Origin: Plicaturopsis crispa FD-325 SS-3
Lineage: Eukaryota; Basidiomycota; Agaricomycetes; Amylocorticiales; Amylocorticiaceae
DNA: 64,000 nucleotides
Assembly: GCA_000827205.1 (NCBI GenBank)
Contig: KN832564.1
Location: 281,470-345,469, forward strand
Reading direction: 5' to 3'
The stretch's first letter is position 1. Each line of letters starts with the position of its first letter. Shown here in pieces: positions 11,258-25,805 of the stretch. A program made the position numbers and the translations under genes. The notes below the pieces were generated by a model. It saw only the letters and a list, made by a program, of their open reading frames with translations, did not search any database and was not told the origin of the DNA.

Positions 11258-12591
11258 TTACCAGTATCCCCTAGCGACATTCAACGTGAACCACGCTCCC
11301 AGCGCCAATAGAACGAGAATGGACGCCATCGGGCTCGCCGCCAATGCCGCGACTTGGGTGCGGAGGCGTATCAGCGAGTCCGATGGCGGGCCCTTTGCGC
11401 CGGCCTCGTCGATGGCCGCTATCTCTTCTGGTGTAAGGGGAGCTAGATGCACAAATAGAACGTCAGGATGTGTAGCGGCAAGCCGGGTAGGGAGGAAAGA
11501 CGCACGCAGGTCTGCCACGGCCAGGTATTCGCGGAGATGTGCCTTGTTGGCGCTCGTCCTGCACGGGAAGAGGAGAAACGCGACAATGTAAATCAGCGGT
11601 TAACAAATGATGTGCGCGCAAGGAGGGAACGCGTGTACTAACGTGACGATGACGACGCCTTTGGCGCGTACCCAGGAGAGGATGACCTGGGTTGGCGTCG
11701 CGCCTATCCGCTTGGCGGCGCGCTTTATCGGCTCGTCAACAGCACCGCCAGGTGTCTTCAATGGCCTGGTAACAGATACACATGAGTCTGGAGAGACGAA
11801 GAGGATGCGCTAAGACGCGTACGCGAGACTACCGTATGCCTCTATGATGATACCACGCTTGGCAGCATATTCGAGGAGTGGCTTGTGCTTCAGGTAATTG
11901 TACGGGTGGAATTCAATCTGTGGCGGTCATTGGCTTGCGGAAGAGATGGCAGAGCGGAGAGACGATGTACCTGGTTAACAGCGGGTATAACATGTGCGGT
12001 CTTGATGAGAAGCTGCAGCTGATCCTTGGAGAAGTTGCTAACGCCTATGCTCCTAAAAACCATGCCTCCCTCAGTCCTACGTATCGCGGGGAGAGGTACA
12101 AACCGGCGCCTACTTAGCCAGTCCCTCACTCTGCAACTTCTCGAATGTCTTCCAGGGCTCCTCAAACTTCCCGTCCACCGCCCACGGCTGGTGTATCAAA
12201 TAAAGATCCACATATTCCAGCCCGAGCTTCTGCAGACTCGCGTGCAGCCCCTCCTCAATATCTCCGCGCAGGTACTTGGTGGTCACATAAAGCTCTGAGC
12301 GCGCGAGGCCGCTGTCCTTAATGGCCTTCCCGACGCTGTCCTCGTTGCGGTACGCCTGCGCGGTGTCGAGGTGGCTGAATCCCTCTTCTATGGCCTGCGA
12401 GACGAGCGCGGTGACGTCCGTATACTTCCAGACGCTGCCGCTGCCGAATGCGATGGCTGGGAGCTGCGCGCTTGTTTAAGGCTGGATATATGGCTGCTGA
12501 GAAGGTTTAAACTCACTTTGTACCCGTCGTTTAAAGTCACTGTACCGAACCCTGCAGCAGAGGGTACTGCGACGTTTTTCTCGTCTGCCAT
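11258..12591 (-). CDS. Aldo/keto reductase (AKR3/5-like) with C-terminal membrane helix
   Basis: This is an NADPH-dependent reductase of carbonyl compounds, of the single-domain TIM-barrel family. Reading the exons from 12591 gives GFGTVTLNDGYK, then AIAFGSGS..WKY, SHLDTAQAYRNEDSVG (catalytic Asp and Tyr), TTKYLRG (Lys), YLIHQPW (His), SIGVSNFSKDQL, then IPAVNQ and RPLKTPGGAVDEP to TPEEIAAIDEAG. The family would normally stop there. This protein continues with a linker and a hydrophobic stretch, ASILVLLALGAWFTLNV, followed by ARGYW and the stop, which looks like a tail anchor. It differs clearly from the four paralogues at 24-28 and 56-60 kb. It is divergent from the BTB gene with 234 bp between starts. 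The natural substrate is unknown. Confidence 0.85.
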
Positions 12592-12825
12592 GGCCGTGTG
12601 TGGACAAGCACGAACGCGCGCCAAATCGTTGTCTATGAATACGCTGAGGACATTCCCTTATCTGAAGCACCTCATGCAGTCTTCGGGTGGTGAGAGCACC
12701 GAGCGCAGACCGTCCCGCCGAACGGAGCGTCCGGTTCGGCGGCTCGATTCTGTCCCCGAACCGGAGTCGCGACAGTGGCAGCACTTGTCCCCGCACACAC
12801 TGGCAGTACTTACCGTCAGCTAGAC

Positions 12826-14276
12826 ATGTCCGCTATGTCTGACGACGAATGCGACGCCCGCCACGTCGGCGGGTCATTTTCAGACAACGAGGACCAGAGG
12901 GTGGACGACGATCTCCAGGTGGAGTCGAGTCCGCAGCGGAAACGAGCACGGTATGCTGCTTCCGACTCCTCTGCGTCGCCGTCCAGGAATCCCGGCGAGG
13001 GCTCTCGTCGTCCGAGGGCGACATCGAGGGCGTCGCCGCCAATTGTGAGGGACGAGGAGTATTATTTGGCGGACGGGAGCTGCATTCTTCTCGTGGAGAA
13101 CACGCTGTTCAATGTACGTGCTATATCGAATCTGTGTTCATGTCACTCACACATAAGGTAGGTCCATAAAACGAGACTGTCCAAGGACTCGTCTTCGTTC
13201 AGCACGATGTTTACGCTGCCCCAGGGAGACCACAGAGCAGAGGGAATGAGCGATGACAATCCGGTAATTCTCATGGGCGATTCTGCTGCCGCCTTCCGCC
13301 ATTTCTTGTGGGCTCTGTACGCTCTGTGAGCATTGCGCAAGATTGCTATGATCCGTACAGTTGCTCATCAACATACAGACCACATGAACTCATGGTCGTG
13401 CATTCCCCGCAAGCATCCCTGCCTCCGTTGATAGACATCGCTATGATCTCGCACAAATACGCCTTCAAGTCGCTGGAGACATGGGCCCTCGATGCGATCC
13501 AGGAATACGTCAACCGCAAACCGTCCCCCATCCTCGCCTCCATCCCCGTAACCTACACTTTTGGCTCCACACCCGCGGTCACCGTATCATCCACATCCAC
13601 CAAGGGGAAGGCCAAACACGACGGCTTTACTCTAGAAAGCACCGCGCAGCTCACGTCCCTCATCCGCCTGGCCGTCATGTGCGACCATGCACGGCTACTA
13701 GCCACGGTAATAAACCTCCTACGGCAGCTCATGTCACAGTCCCTCCAATACGCCTACCTCGCAATGACCCTCGCCGACGAGCTCGACCTGCGCTCCCTCC
13801 GCGGCGCCGCCTACCTCGAAGTCATGCAAAAAGCCGTCGTCGTCCGCCGCACACCCTCCCCAAACGGCGCCGCCGAGGGCGACGTCGACGCGGACGGGCG
13901 GCTCCTCGTGAGCCCCGCACAGCAGCTACGCCTGCTCTCGGGCTACTACCGCCTCACGAGCGCATGGGAGCGCCTGCGCCTATCCCCGCCCGCGTTCGAG
14001 CACGCGCCGAGCTGCGGCGCGACGTGGCACCAGCACGGCTGCACGCAGAGCTGGCAGGACTTCTGGAAGGAGAAGACGCGCGCGGAGAGCGTGCTCGCGC
14101 TCGGGCTCGCGGACGTGCTCGGCCGCCTGCGCGCGATCTCGAAGGAGTTTGAGCGCTGGGGGAGCGCGACGTATATGCACCATGACTGCAGGATGGCCGC
14201 GAGGAGGGGCATTAATGATACGCTTAAGCGAATTGAGGACGCGTTGCCGGATTATTTTAGCGAGGACCTTGAGTGA
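12826..14276 (+). CDS. BTB/POZ domain protein
   Basis: Three exons (12826-13113, 13162-13325, 13379-14276) stay in phase and give 449 residues. The first 80 residues are acidic, serine-rich and disordered. A BTB-type fold follows: DGSCILLVENTLFNVHKTRLSK, STMFTLPQGD, NPVILMGDSAAAFRHFLWALYA, then helical IAMISHKYAFKSLETWAL. This order (exposed strand, 'hold the hook' Lys/Arg, helices) is the pattern of the many basidiomycete BTB proteins that bear no kelch or MATH partner. BTB domains pair with themselves or with Cul3; no second known domain is visible in the C-terminal half, which has a Cys/His-containing stretch (PSCGATWHQHGC). Role unknown. Expansion of this family is usual in agaricomycetes. 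Confidence 0.8.
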
Positions 14277-14390
14277 GGTGCGTTGTATGTATTTTTACTG
14301 TGAGGCGGGGACTGTAAAAGGCGTCGGGCTTGTGTGTACGGAATAAATAAACATTGTATCATAAGCATGAATGAAACCTCGCGAGACAAT

Positions 14391-14422
14391 GGCATAACAG
14401 TGCGTGACGCGTTCAACCCGTC
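14391..14422 (+). promoter_or_regulatory. 32-bp upstream element, copy 1, with an ACGCGT box
   Basis: Begins GGCATAACAG and contains ACGCGT at 14407-14412, about 150 bp before the kinase-like gene. It matches 15876-15907 at 28 of 32 positions. ACGCGT is the MluI cell-cycle box bound by MBF-type factors in other fungi. Confidence 0.5.
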
Positions 14423-14566
14423 CACACGTCCCCTTGCTTCAGATTTCATGCCCATCGACTCCGCCAAGTCAGTGCACGCGTATGTACAGCCGCGGATTGC
14501 ATGCGGCTCGCAGAGACCTTAAATAAGAGGGCAAACGGCTTGAACTTCATATTCAAACAAATTAAA

Positions 14567-15673
14567 ATGCGCGACCACTGCGAAGTCATGACCGTAAAGG
14601 AATTGCCCCGGGCCAACGAACCTCGACTGGGGTCTGAGTCCTCGGTCACGGTGACTTCTCCCATCGTGAGTTGTCGTCTCCTGGCATTGTCGCCTGGCAT
14701 ATTGACGTTCGATGCAGGCTGTCAACGCTGTTGGAAGTCTTACGTTGAAGAGCGCGAACTTACGAATGAAACGTGTCTCTCCACCTCCCGTCAATATCAC
14801 CATACCGCAGACTGAATCATTCATGCTACCGGACGGCACCCCGCCCCCACCACCGCCACCATCCGTCTTGCCGCCTCCCGGAAATATCACGATCGACATT
14901 TCTCTGCGAAAAAGGCTTGGAAGAGGTCGCTCTGGCCTCGTCTACGCTATCGATGTCTCACCAAATGTGGGACTTCCGCCCCTTGTCGCCAAAGTGGCGC
15001 GCATTGGGCACCAGAGCGCGCTCATCCGCGAGGCTGCCGTATACGAGCGCTTAGAATGCATACAAGGTTTCGCCGTGCCACTATGCTACGGTGCTTTCGA
15101 GGGACATTTGGACGACGGACGTAGCTTGGGCATTGACCCGAACCTGATGCGATACAGAGAAAATCGCGAGGACGCGGCATATGTCGAGGCTCTCCGACCT
15201 GATTGCGTGGAAAGGCAGGAACTCGAGCTCCAACGGCGCGGCGCGGCGCAGCCCGGATGGATCTGTATCTTGCTGCTCGAGCGTCTTGGTCACGAACATC
15301 TCCCGCTTTACCAACCGATTGAAGACTCTACCATGTATGTTTCATTCCCTCTCGGATATGTCGCTGTTCCGGTCTAACGGGATACAACAGTGATGACCTG
15401 TACGACATATACGAGGACCTTGCTACGCTGCAGATCATTCACGGCGACATCCGCTACCACAACATCCTTTCGGTGGGCCCATCGACGTCAGCTGCCATAT
15501 GCCCATGGCATGGCTACGCGCATCGATACCGCGTATACGACTTTGAAAACGCGAAGCTATACGCAGCAGTCGAGGCGTTCTTCGAGCCAAGCCACACAGG
15601 CTGGGACAATCTTCATGACTGCATTCTTCCTGGTTTACCGAAAGGGAGAATTTATGAGTTATCATGTTTTTAG
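14567..15673 (+). CDS. Divergent protein-kinase-like fold protein
   Basis: Exons 14567-14665, 14718-15334 and 15391-15673 stay in phase and give 332 residues. After a proline-rich stretch comes LRKRLGRGRSGLVYAID (a glycine loop), a Lys in LVAKVA, a Glu in LIREAAVYERL, a hinge at ILLLERLG, the catalytic loop IIHGDIRYHNIL with Asp and Asn kept, and VYDFENAK in place of the usual DFG. This is the layout of small fungal kinase-like or phosphotransferase-like proteins. The metal-binding Asp is present but the Gly of DFG is Glu. Activity on protein is uncertain. A start at 14588 or, ignoring the first intron, at 14712 is also possible; 14567 gives the best intron phase. Confidence 0.7.
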
Positions 15674-15875
15674 TTTGTTTTTGGTATCACTGAGGATGGT
15701 TCTCCGAAATGGTATCGTCGTTGTTTTGTGCACCCGCTGTAATGTTTTTACGAAGTATTCAGTCGGGTCGCAGCCGTCCAGCTCAGACCTGCTCAGACCA
15801 GTTCACTAGCAAAACATAAGTTACTAGATGCTTATAATTTAGTAACGCAGTATTCAGTACCCCGTGAGATAGTGT

Positions 15876-15907
15876 GGCATAACAGCGCGCGACGCGTCCA
15901 ACGCGTC
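15876..15907 (+). promoter_or_regulatory. 32-bp upstream element, copy 2, with two ACGCGT boxes
   Basis: Second copy of the element at 14391-14422. ACGCGT occurs at 15892-15897 and 15901-15906, only 40-55 bp before the DAD1 start. Two such boxes in tandem are typical of G1/S-controlled fungal promoters. Confidence 0.55.
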
Positions 15908-15947
15908 CTCTTTCTTTCTTCAGCTCCATGACCACCAAACCCACCAA

Positions 15948-16316
15948 ATGTCTCAATCCGAAGACGACAACTCCTTCTTCGAACGCGAGCGAGACAGACT
16001 CGCGGGCGACATAACCACCGTGCGTCCCCCCCTCTTATCTATCTACTATCTATCGCCGTATCCTGATTTCTGGCGCGTGAGCCAGGGTTTCGAAGAGCTG
16101 CTCTCCTCAAGCAACCTCCTAAACCGGAAGCTCGAAGAGACGCTCGGCATGACAAGGGAGTACGAGACTATCGCCGCGCTCTGGACGAGCTTCCACGAGC
16201 TCATGCGCGGGCAGAAAGCCGGCGACGAGAGCACGGAGGAGGACGAGCCGGGGCTGCCTGGCACGGGCGGCCGCAGGCTGGAGGCCTCATCCAAAGGCGA
16301 CTCCGCGGGCAAATAA
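15948..16316 (+). CDS. DAD1: DASH/Dam1 complex subunit Dad1
   Basis: Dad1 is a small coiled-coil subunit of the ten-protein DASH complex, which couples kinetochores to spindle microtubules. Two exons (15948-16019, 16086-16316) give 100 residues. The family core is clear: FFERERDRLAGDI, GFEELLSSSNLLNRKLEE, REYETIAALWTSFHELM. A polar tail of about 35 residues follows. The length fits the family. The gene lies just downstream of a pair of ACGCGT boxes, consistent with periodic expression, and converges with PKC1 at 140 bp. Confidence 0.92.
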   Translation: MSQSEDDNSFFERERDRLAGDITTVRPPLLSIYYLSPYPDFWRVSQGFEELLSSSNLLNRKLEETLGMTREYETIAALWTSFHELMRGQKAGDESTEEDEPGLPGTGGRRLEASSKGDSAGK

Positions 16317-16455
16317 GTGGGTATGTACGATGATTGTTGAGGAGGGAGGGGGGTGGAAGATGATACAAACACGTTCTTATTTAGGAGGTATCCATTTACA
16401 GACACAGACAGGAATGGCAGTCACAACAAGCGAAGCAAATAAACCGCGTGCACTC

Positions 16456-20416
<3,961 letters not shown>

Positions 20417-20631
20417 GGCTGTCTATGAACAAGCTACCCGCCGTGTGCGGGCGTCAACGAGAAATAAGACGATAGCAAGGGAACAAGAAGCAAAGTGTGG
20501 CTGCGCCCCGGAGCGTCGAGTAGGGCTGTGAAGCCAGATAAGTCATTTATCGATTTATTTTTACATAAATATTGATTAGATATTTTGTTTTTCCGCGTCG
20601 CTGCACGTCTCGTCTCTTTTCTCCTCCTGCC

Positions 20632-22726
20632 ATGCCCTCTTTTTCTTGCTCGACTGCGGTTCGTGCTGCATCCGATACCTTCAGTCTCTTGCTTGCTGCG
20701 CGCCACAACCTAGTATCGGATTCTCCGTCCGACACATATCTGCGGACAAAAGGACGCCTTCCCGAGGGCGTAGACGTGCTCCTGTGCTCCAACTTGGTTG
20801 TCTCCGTCTCGGGCTTCACAGATCGCGCAAAAGTGTCCAGTGAAGACATACTTAAGTCCGGCATATCTGCCAACCTCTTGCGATATTTTCGACTGGCAAG
20901 TGCACTTCATTTTACGGAAATTAACTTCTTGACGCGTGTCGCGTCGCGCAGAATGCGAAACAGCTTGGCGTAAATGCCGTGTCAGACATGTATATCGACG
21001 AGGATGGTCTTGCGAAATGTACGTTCTCGTGTTGCTCTTCTCTGGCTGTGACTTTACCGCGGTCTCCAGTCACCCTCTCCCCCATGCGCACCCTCCGTGC
21101 TGAAACACCACGGAAACATACACGCCTTGTTTCTATAGATTTGACATATACTTGGCGGGCACTTTTTCAACAATCAACTACTTCTCGTTCAAGCACACCG
21201 CAAGATGATGTTGCTCATCCATTTTCTTCGCGATTACTCTTGCCACTCGAAACTATTCTGAACCGCGTCGTCGAAAAATTCGTTTCGTGGCAACTGGTTA
21301 GGTATTCTTGATTCTTTCCCCTTCTTTTTGCTCAACGTAGAACTAAGTGCGCTACTGCAGACCGTATCCTCTCATCTTTGGACCGTGGTGCAAGGTTCGT
21401 CATCAACTCTGATGCTACAGATCCCACACCAACGCATCCATTACCAGAGACTCGACGAAGACCTCCCTATGCTGTTATCTATCGCCAGCTCTATCTCCAG
21501 TATCGTTGACCGCTCTACGAGCACTGAGTACCGCACAGGATGCCAGAAGCTGATTAATGTAGGATCTCTATATCTTCCCAGAACCCCGTACTCAGGCGCA
21601 ATGCATATGCCCTTTTCTTAGGGCATCAAACGGAACATGAGGGCACATGCTAGTGCCTCGTCACACAAGCTCTCCGAGCATCTCGCTACTTCTCTCGCTG
21701 ACGACGCCTTGGCTATGACCCAAGACTACGACGAGCTTGACTTCACGAACGAGGAGGCCATTGTCGCTGGCATGGAACGTGTCTTCCAGAATGGGTTATC
21801 AAAGCTACGATTCAAGGTATCATCTCCCAGCTAGTGTTTCGAGTGAGAGTGTCCTAAAGTCTATGGTCCTTTAGGGTGTACCGCTAGGAGGGCCCACTGA
21901 CTCAGACGCTGATGACGAGCGCGGATTTGATCTTTCCCAAGAGCAATCACAGGAATCACAGACCGACGACTTATACGAATCAGAGCTTATTTGGGACCAT
22001 CCGGTGCCCCATATATATGCGCCTACCCACGACGACCTGCCTCCACCGGACGATGACTTCTGGGACCTAGATTCGAACGAAGGCTCGTACTGGGGTACTT
22101 CTCAGCATGCCGGACTCAATGCACGCCGCGTCGACTCTCTACACGACGATGGTCTAGGACCTCTGGCAACTCTACCTTTGACCTCCAGTCTACATTCACC
22201 TACACGAGCTGCATCTCCTGACGCGTTTGACCTGTCGGACTGCGCCGATCCCTTCATTACTCTCGCTCCTCAAGATCATCCTGTGGTAGATTTGGCCGAA
22301 TTTGACATGGACGATGCCGATGCGGACTGGTCACAAGACGACGAAGAAAACTACAATGCTGCCTCGCAGCTCTACTCCCAGATCAAACCCTGTGCTCGCG
22401 CGGACCCACTCTCACAGGACCCGGCTTTGATATTGTCTGCCGACGAGGATGGACATGCTAACCTTGACTATGGCGATTCTGGCGATGGAACCTCGGACTC
22501 GGACCTAATATTCGACTTTGCGCAGGACGAAGTTTCCGGATCGCTGGACGACGTGACTGATACCTCCATGACCGATACTTCCCACGGCGACATGCTTACT
22601 ACTACCTGCGCAGAGGATCTGCGACACGATGTATTCGACGATCCAAACTCAGACCGGCCATCGCCCTGCATCGATGCGCAGGCTCTGCAAGACGAGCAGC
22701 CGTTTGATGCACTGTTTCTCGACTAG
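20632..22726 (+). CDS. Unrecognised protein with acidic C-terminal half
   Basis: I do not recognise this protein. A phase-consistent model uses exons 20632-20895, 20952-21018, 21139-21296, 21361-21558, 21622-21816 and 21875-22726, giving 577 residues. The first half looks helical and folded (for example LLRYFRLNAKQLGVNAVSD and LHLWTVVQ-like and IASSISSIVDR segments). The second half is strongly acidic, rich in Asp, Ser and Pro, and probably disordered. The first intron would use a GC donor (CTG, then GCAAGT). Exon 4 has a rival frame starting at 21341 (TKCATADRILSSLDRGARF), so the middle is uncertain. A minus-strand open frame at 20547-20873 covers exon 1 and cannot be fully excluded. The C-terminal exon from 21875 is the most secure part. 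Head-to-head with PKC1. Confidence 0.55.
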
Positions 22727-23139
22727 ACTATTCACACTGGAGAGGAGGCGGAGGGACTATTTGCTGTGGAGTCGCTGTAAAATCGCTAGAAAGTGGATCC
22801 CCTTTCCTGACCCTGTGGCTTGAACCCTGGCAACAACAGCCCATCGTGACCTACGTACTTATGTATTTCCCGACTCTGAGAACGAAGAGATGCTGCGTTG
22901 GGGACATGTACACGAAAAAATCTAGAGCGAGAGGGTGACGAGAAATTGAAACTCCGCGATATGGGTAAATGAGCGGGAAACGGGCGGATGCGACTCAACG
23001 CCTTCACCACAACGACACCCGCCCAGCATCTGAAGCCCGTCTGCCCTCGAATACTCATCCTGCACTTTCTCTCTCTTCGCTCCAGCGTAGTGCTTCACCG
23101 CTCCTCCTCTTCTTTACCCGACCACCAACTGCAGCAGCC
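22727..23139. other. Intergenic region
   Basis: 3' side of the acidic protein gene and 5' side of the endosulfine gene, with a pyrimidine-rich leader just before the start codon at 23140. No gene supported. Confidence 0.5.
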
Positions 23140-23699
23140 ATGCTCCCTGCCAAGCGCAACAAGATTGACATTAGCGTTAGTATTCGTCGATATATGCGGT
23201 TCGACGAGCAGCGCTGACGGGCTCTGTGCGCTGCGGTATACAGAAGTTGACGGAGGAGGAGCAGAAGCTCTTCCGTCTCTACGGCAAGCTGCCCTCGCAC
23301 AAGAACGTGCTCACCAAAATGCAAAAGGTGCGCACGGGCCGCCACTATCGCCCTTTATCGCGAGCTGACCCTTTGTCTGCGCGCAGGACCGCAAGTACTT
23401 TGATTCCGGTGACTACGCTCTGTCCAAGGCGGGGGTGGCCCCGCAGAACACCGTTGGCACAGCGATCCCCAACCCAGAGAAGTACGTCCAGGGCTGTTAT
23501 CATATCCGATGGGCGGTATCGCTTACCTCGTGCTAGCATCCCCCATGCGTCCTCGCCGCCCAGCGGTAATGGCAATGGGAACGGGAACGGGAACAACCAC
23601 CAGTCGCTGTCGGTGTCGCCCACGAGCCCCACGAGCCCGGTGAAGGAGAGCTCGCTGTCGCATGACCAGGCGAACGATGCCGAAGTCGTCGAGGCGTAG
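23140..23699 (+). CDS. IGO1: Endosulfine/ARPP-19 (Igo1) family PP2A regulator
   Basis: Once phosphorylated by a Greatwall/Rim15 kinase, endosulfines inhibit PP2A-B55, promoting mitotic entry and, in yeasts, entry into quiescence. Four exons (23140-23175, 23244-23327, 23387-23481, 23537-23699) give 125 residues. The diagnostic block is intact: LTEEEQKLFRLYGKLPSHKN, then QKDRKYFDSGDYALSKAG, where the Ser of FDSGDY is the known phosphorylation site. Behind it lie a Gly-Asn repeat (GNGNGNGNN), a Ser/Pro-rich stretch (SPTSPTSP, possible CDK/MAPK sites) and an acidic end. The length is normal for the family. All exon joins are in phase with GT and AG ends. Confidence 0.95.
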
Positions 23700-24334
23700 A
23701 CGGCATCCCCGTTCCTTCCGTCCTCGTGTCCAAGCGCCTCATTGCATCTACCCACCCACCCACCCACATCCATCCATCCTCACACACGCCGCCCCCGTTA
23801 CTCTCCTCACACACCCGCCGTCCGGCGCTGCACCATAGTAATATTCGAAGACGTTACATATACGACCCTACTTGTCTATTATCGGTCCTCCCTGTCTTGG
23901 TTTTACACCCCCTGCTCATTGTCACGTAGTCTGTGTGTACCGCTCCAATGACTTGCATTCGTTCTGCATCATCCATCTCTACCCCATGTCCGCCCACTTT
24001 TCGCCGGGAACTTCAGAACAACGCGAACATGTCCTTGCCCCGGCCCCCCATCGATTTGATAGTCCTCATGTATGTCCTCGTGTACGATGCAGAAGGGTGG
24101 TTTACCCGCAGCACACAGTAATATGTACAACAACACGCCTTTTGATTTGCTGAACAAGCATCGCCAAGTGCACAGCGTGTTTCAGGAGCGCTTCCTTCAA
24201 GGGTTTGTATCGATGTTTTTCCGCCGTCGAACATCGACGGTCCCGGTGAACAGCAACGTTCCAACGCGTGCTATTCTCGTACTTACAAACACAACATGCA
24301 CAGGGAAGCGAGCCAGGCAGGAGGAAAAGAAGTA
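23700..24334. other. Convergent 3' regions
   Basis: Between the endosulfine gene and a minus-strand aldo/keto reductase. It includes a short ACCC tandem stretch followed by ATCC repeats (about 23750-23778). No gene supported. Confidence 0.5.
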
Positions 24335-25805
24335 TCACGCCAATGCCGGTGTATCGGCGAACAGCGTCTCCGCCATTCCAGGAGGATACCTATCGTAGCC
24401 CTTCGACTTCCCCTCCGCCTCCTCCGCGACGGCACGCACCTCCGCGAGGTCTTCAGCGGACAGCTTCACTTGCAGGGCGCCGAGGTTGTCCTCGAGGTAC
24501 TGCGCAGCGCATAATAATGTTGGGGTGTATATTCAGATAGGAGGCAACGTAGGCTGACCTTGACTTGACGCGTCCCGGGAATCGGAATGATATCAGGGCC
24601 TTGCGCAAGAAGCCACGCAAGCGCGACTTGCCCAGCGGTCGCCCCATGCTTCGCGCCTACCTCTTTGAGGCCGTCCGCAAGCTTTAGGATGTTCGGGAAG
24701 TTCTCGTTCGAATACCTATCCACATAGCCGCTCAGTGAAATATCACCAGGATCGACACGCGCAACCGACCTGGGCACAAAGCGTCTAAAATCGTCCTCCT
24801 CGAAATCGTCTACCGATTTCTGTGAAAACGACATACGCATGAGCTTCGTTCGGTACTAGCGGGCCACTGGCACGTACATATTGGCCCGTGAGCAGCCCCC
24901 TGCCGAGCGGCGAGTACGCGACGACGGTGACGCCGAGCTCGCGCGCGGTCTGCAGGAGCGCGATCTTCTCGTCCTCGATGTCGAGCGTGAAGGGTGAGTA
25001 TTCGACCTGCAGCGCGGAGATGGGGTGCACGGCGTGCGCGCGCCGGAGGGTCGTCGCGGAGCACTCGGAGAGGCCGAGGTATTTCACTTTGCCGGCCCTG
25101 GGGGTGCGGGTCAGTGCATGATAATTGTGCAGGTAGGGGTGGAGACGGACTTTACGAGCTCGGCCATGGCGCCTACGGTTACCTACACGTCGCAGGAAAT
25201 TTAGTATCCCAAGAGTATCGACGTGCACGATGTAACGAACCTCAATGGGGACTTTCGGGTCCGCTCTGTGGATTTAGGTCAGTGAAGCTGATACTAAAGG
25301 TATTTGACCGGAAATACCTATGCAAGTAGTACAAATCCACGGAGTCGACACCGAGGGTTGCGAGCGACTTTGCAAACGCAGCGTGCACGTAATCGGCATC
25401 CCCGTTGATAAGTCGGTCTTTGGACATGACCATCCCGAATTTCGTCGCGAGGAAGATCTCATTTCTCTTCCCGCTGCGCTTGAACCTGTGTTTCGTGCAA
25501 CTATGAGGGTTTCTTCACACTTTGTCGCCGATACAGCTACGCACCATTTCCCAATCAGCTCCTCGCTGTCCTTGTATATGTCCGCGGTATCCCAGAACGT
25601 GCATCCTCTGGCGTACACCTCGTCGAGAAACTATCGGTGCCAACATCGGATCAGTCGTGGAAATGCGCGTGCAAACATAGCTCCTCACTTTGAGACGCTC
25701 CTCGTCCGATGCAACTTTCCCATAGAAAGCAGCGATTCCCATGGCGCCATATCCGATGGCGCTAACGTCGTCGTTTCCGATCTTGCGGGTGGGGAGAGCT
25801 GGCAT
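24335..25805 (-). CDS. Aldo/keto reductase, YakC/AKR13-like, paralogue 1
   Basis: NADP-dependent reductase of aldehydes or ketones. The exons give [36 protein letters not shown] (catalytic Asp and Tyr), IFLATKFG (Lys), VDLYYLHR (His), [66 protein letters not shown], and an end of [10 protein letters not shown]. The total is near 340 residues, as usual. It shares its intron positions with three close paralogues in this window but is the most divergent of them (YYLHR for YYAHR, VTVGAM for KTVGAM). It lies head-to-head with paralogue 2. Substrate unknown; relatives reduce aryl aldehydes or pyridoxal. Confidence 0.9.

Noticed and set aside
20547-20873. Minus-strand frame of 108 codons over the start of the unknown gene
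   Set aside because: No continuation on that strand, and the plus strand gives a six-exon phase-consistent model; it is kept as a doubt in that entry.
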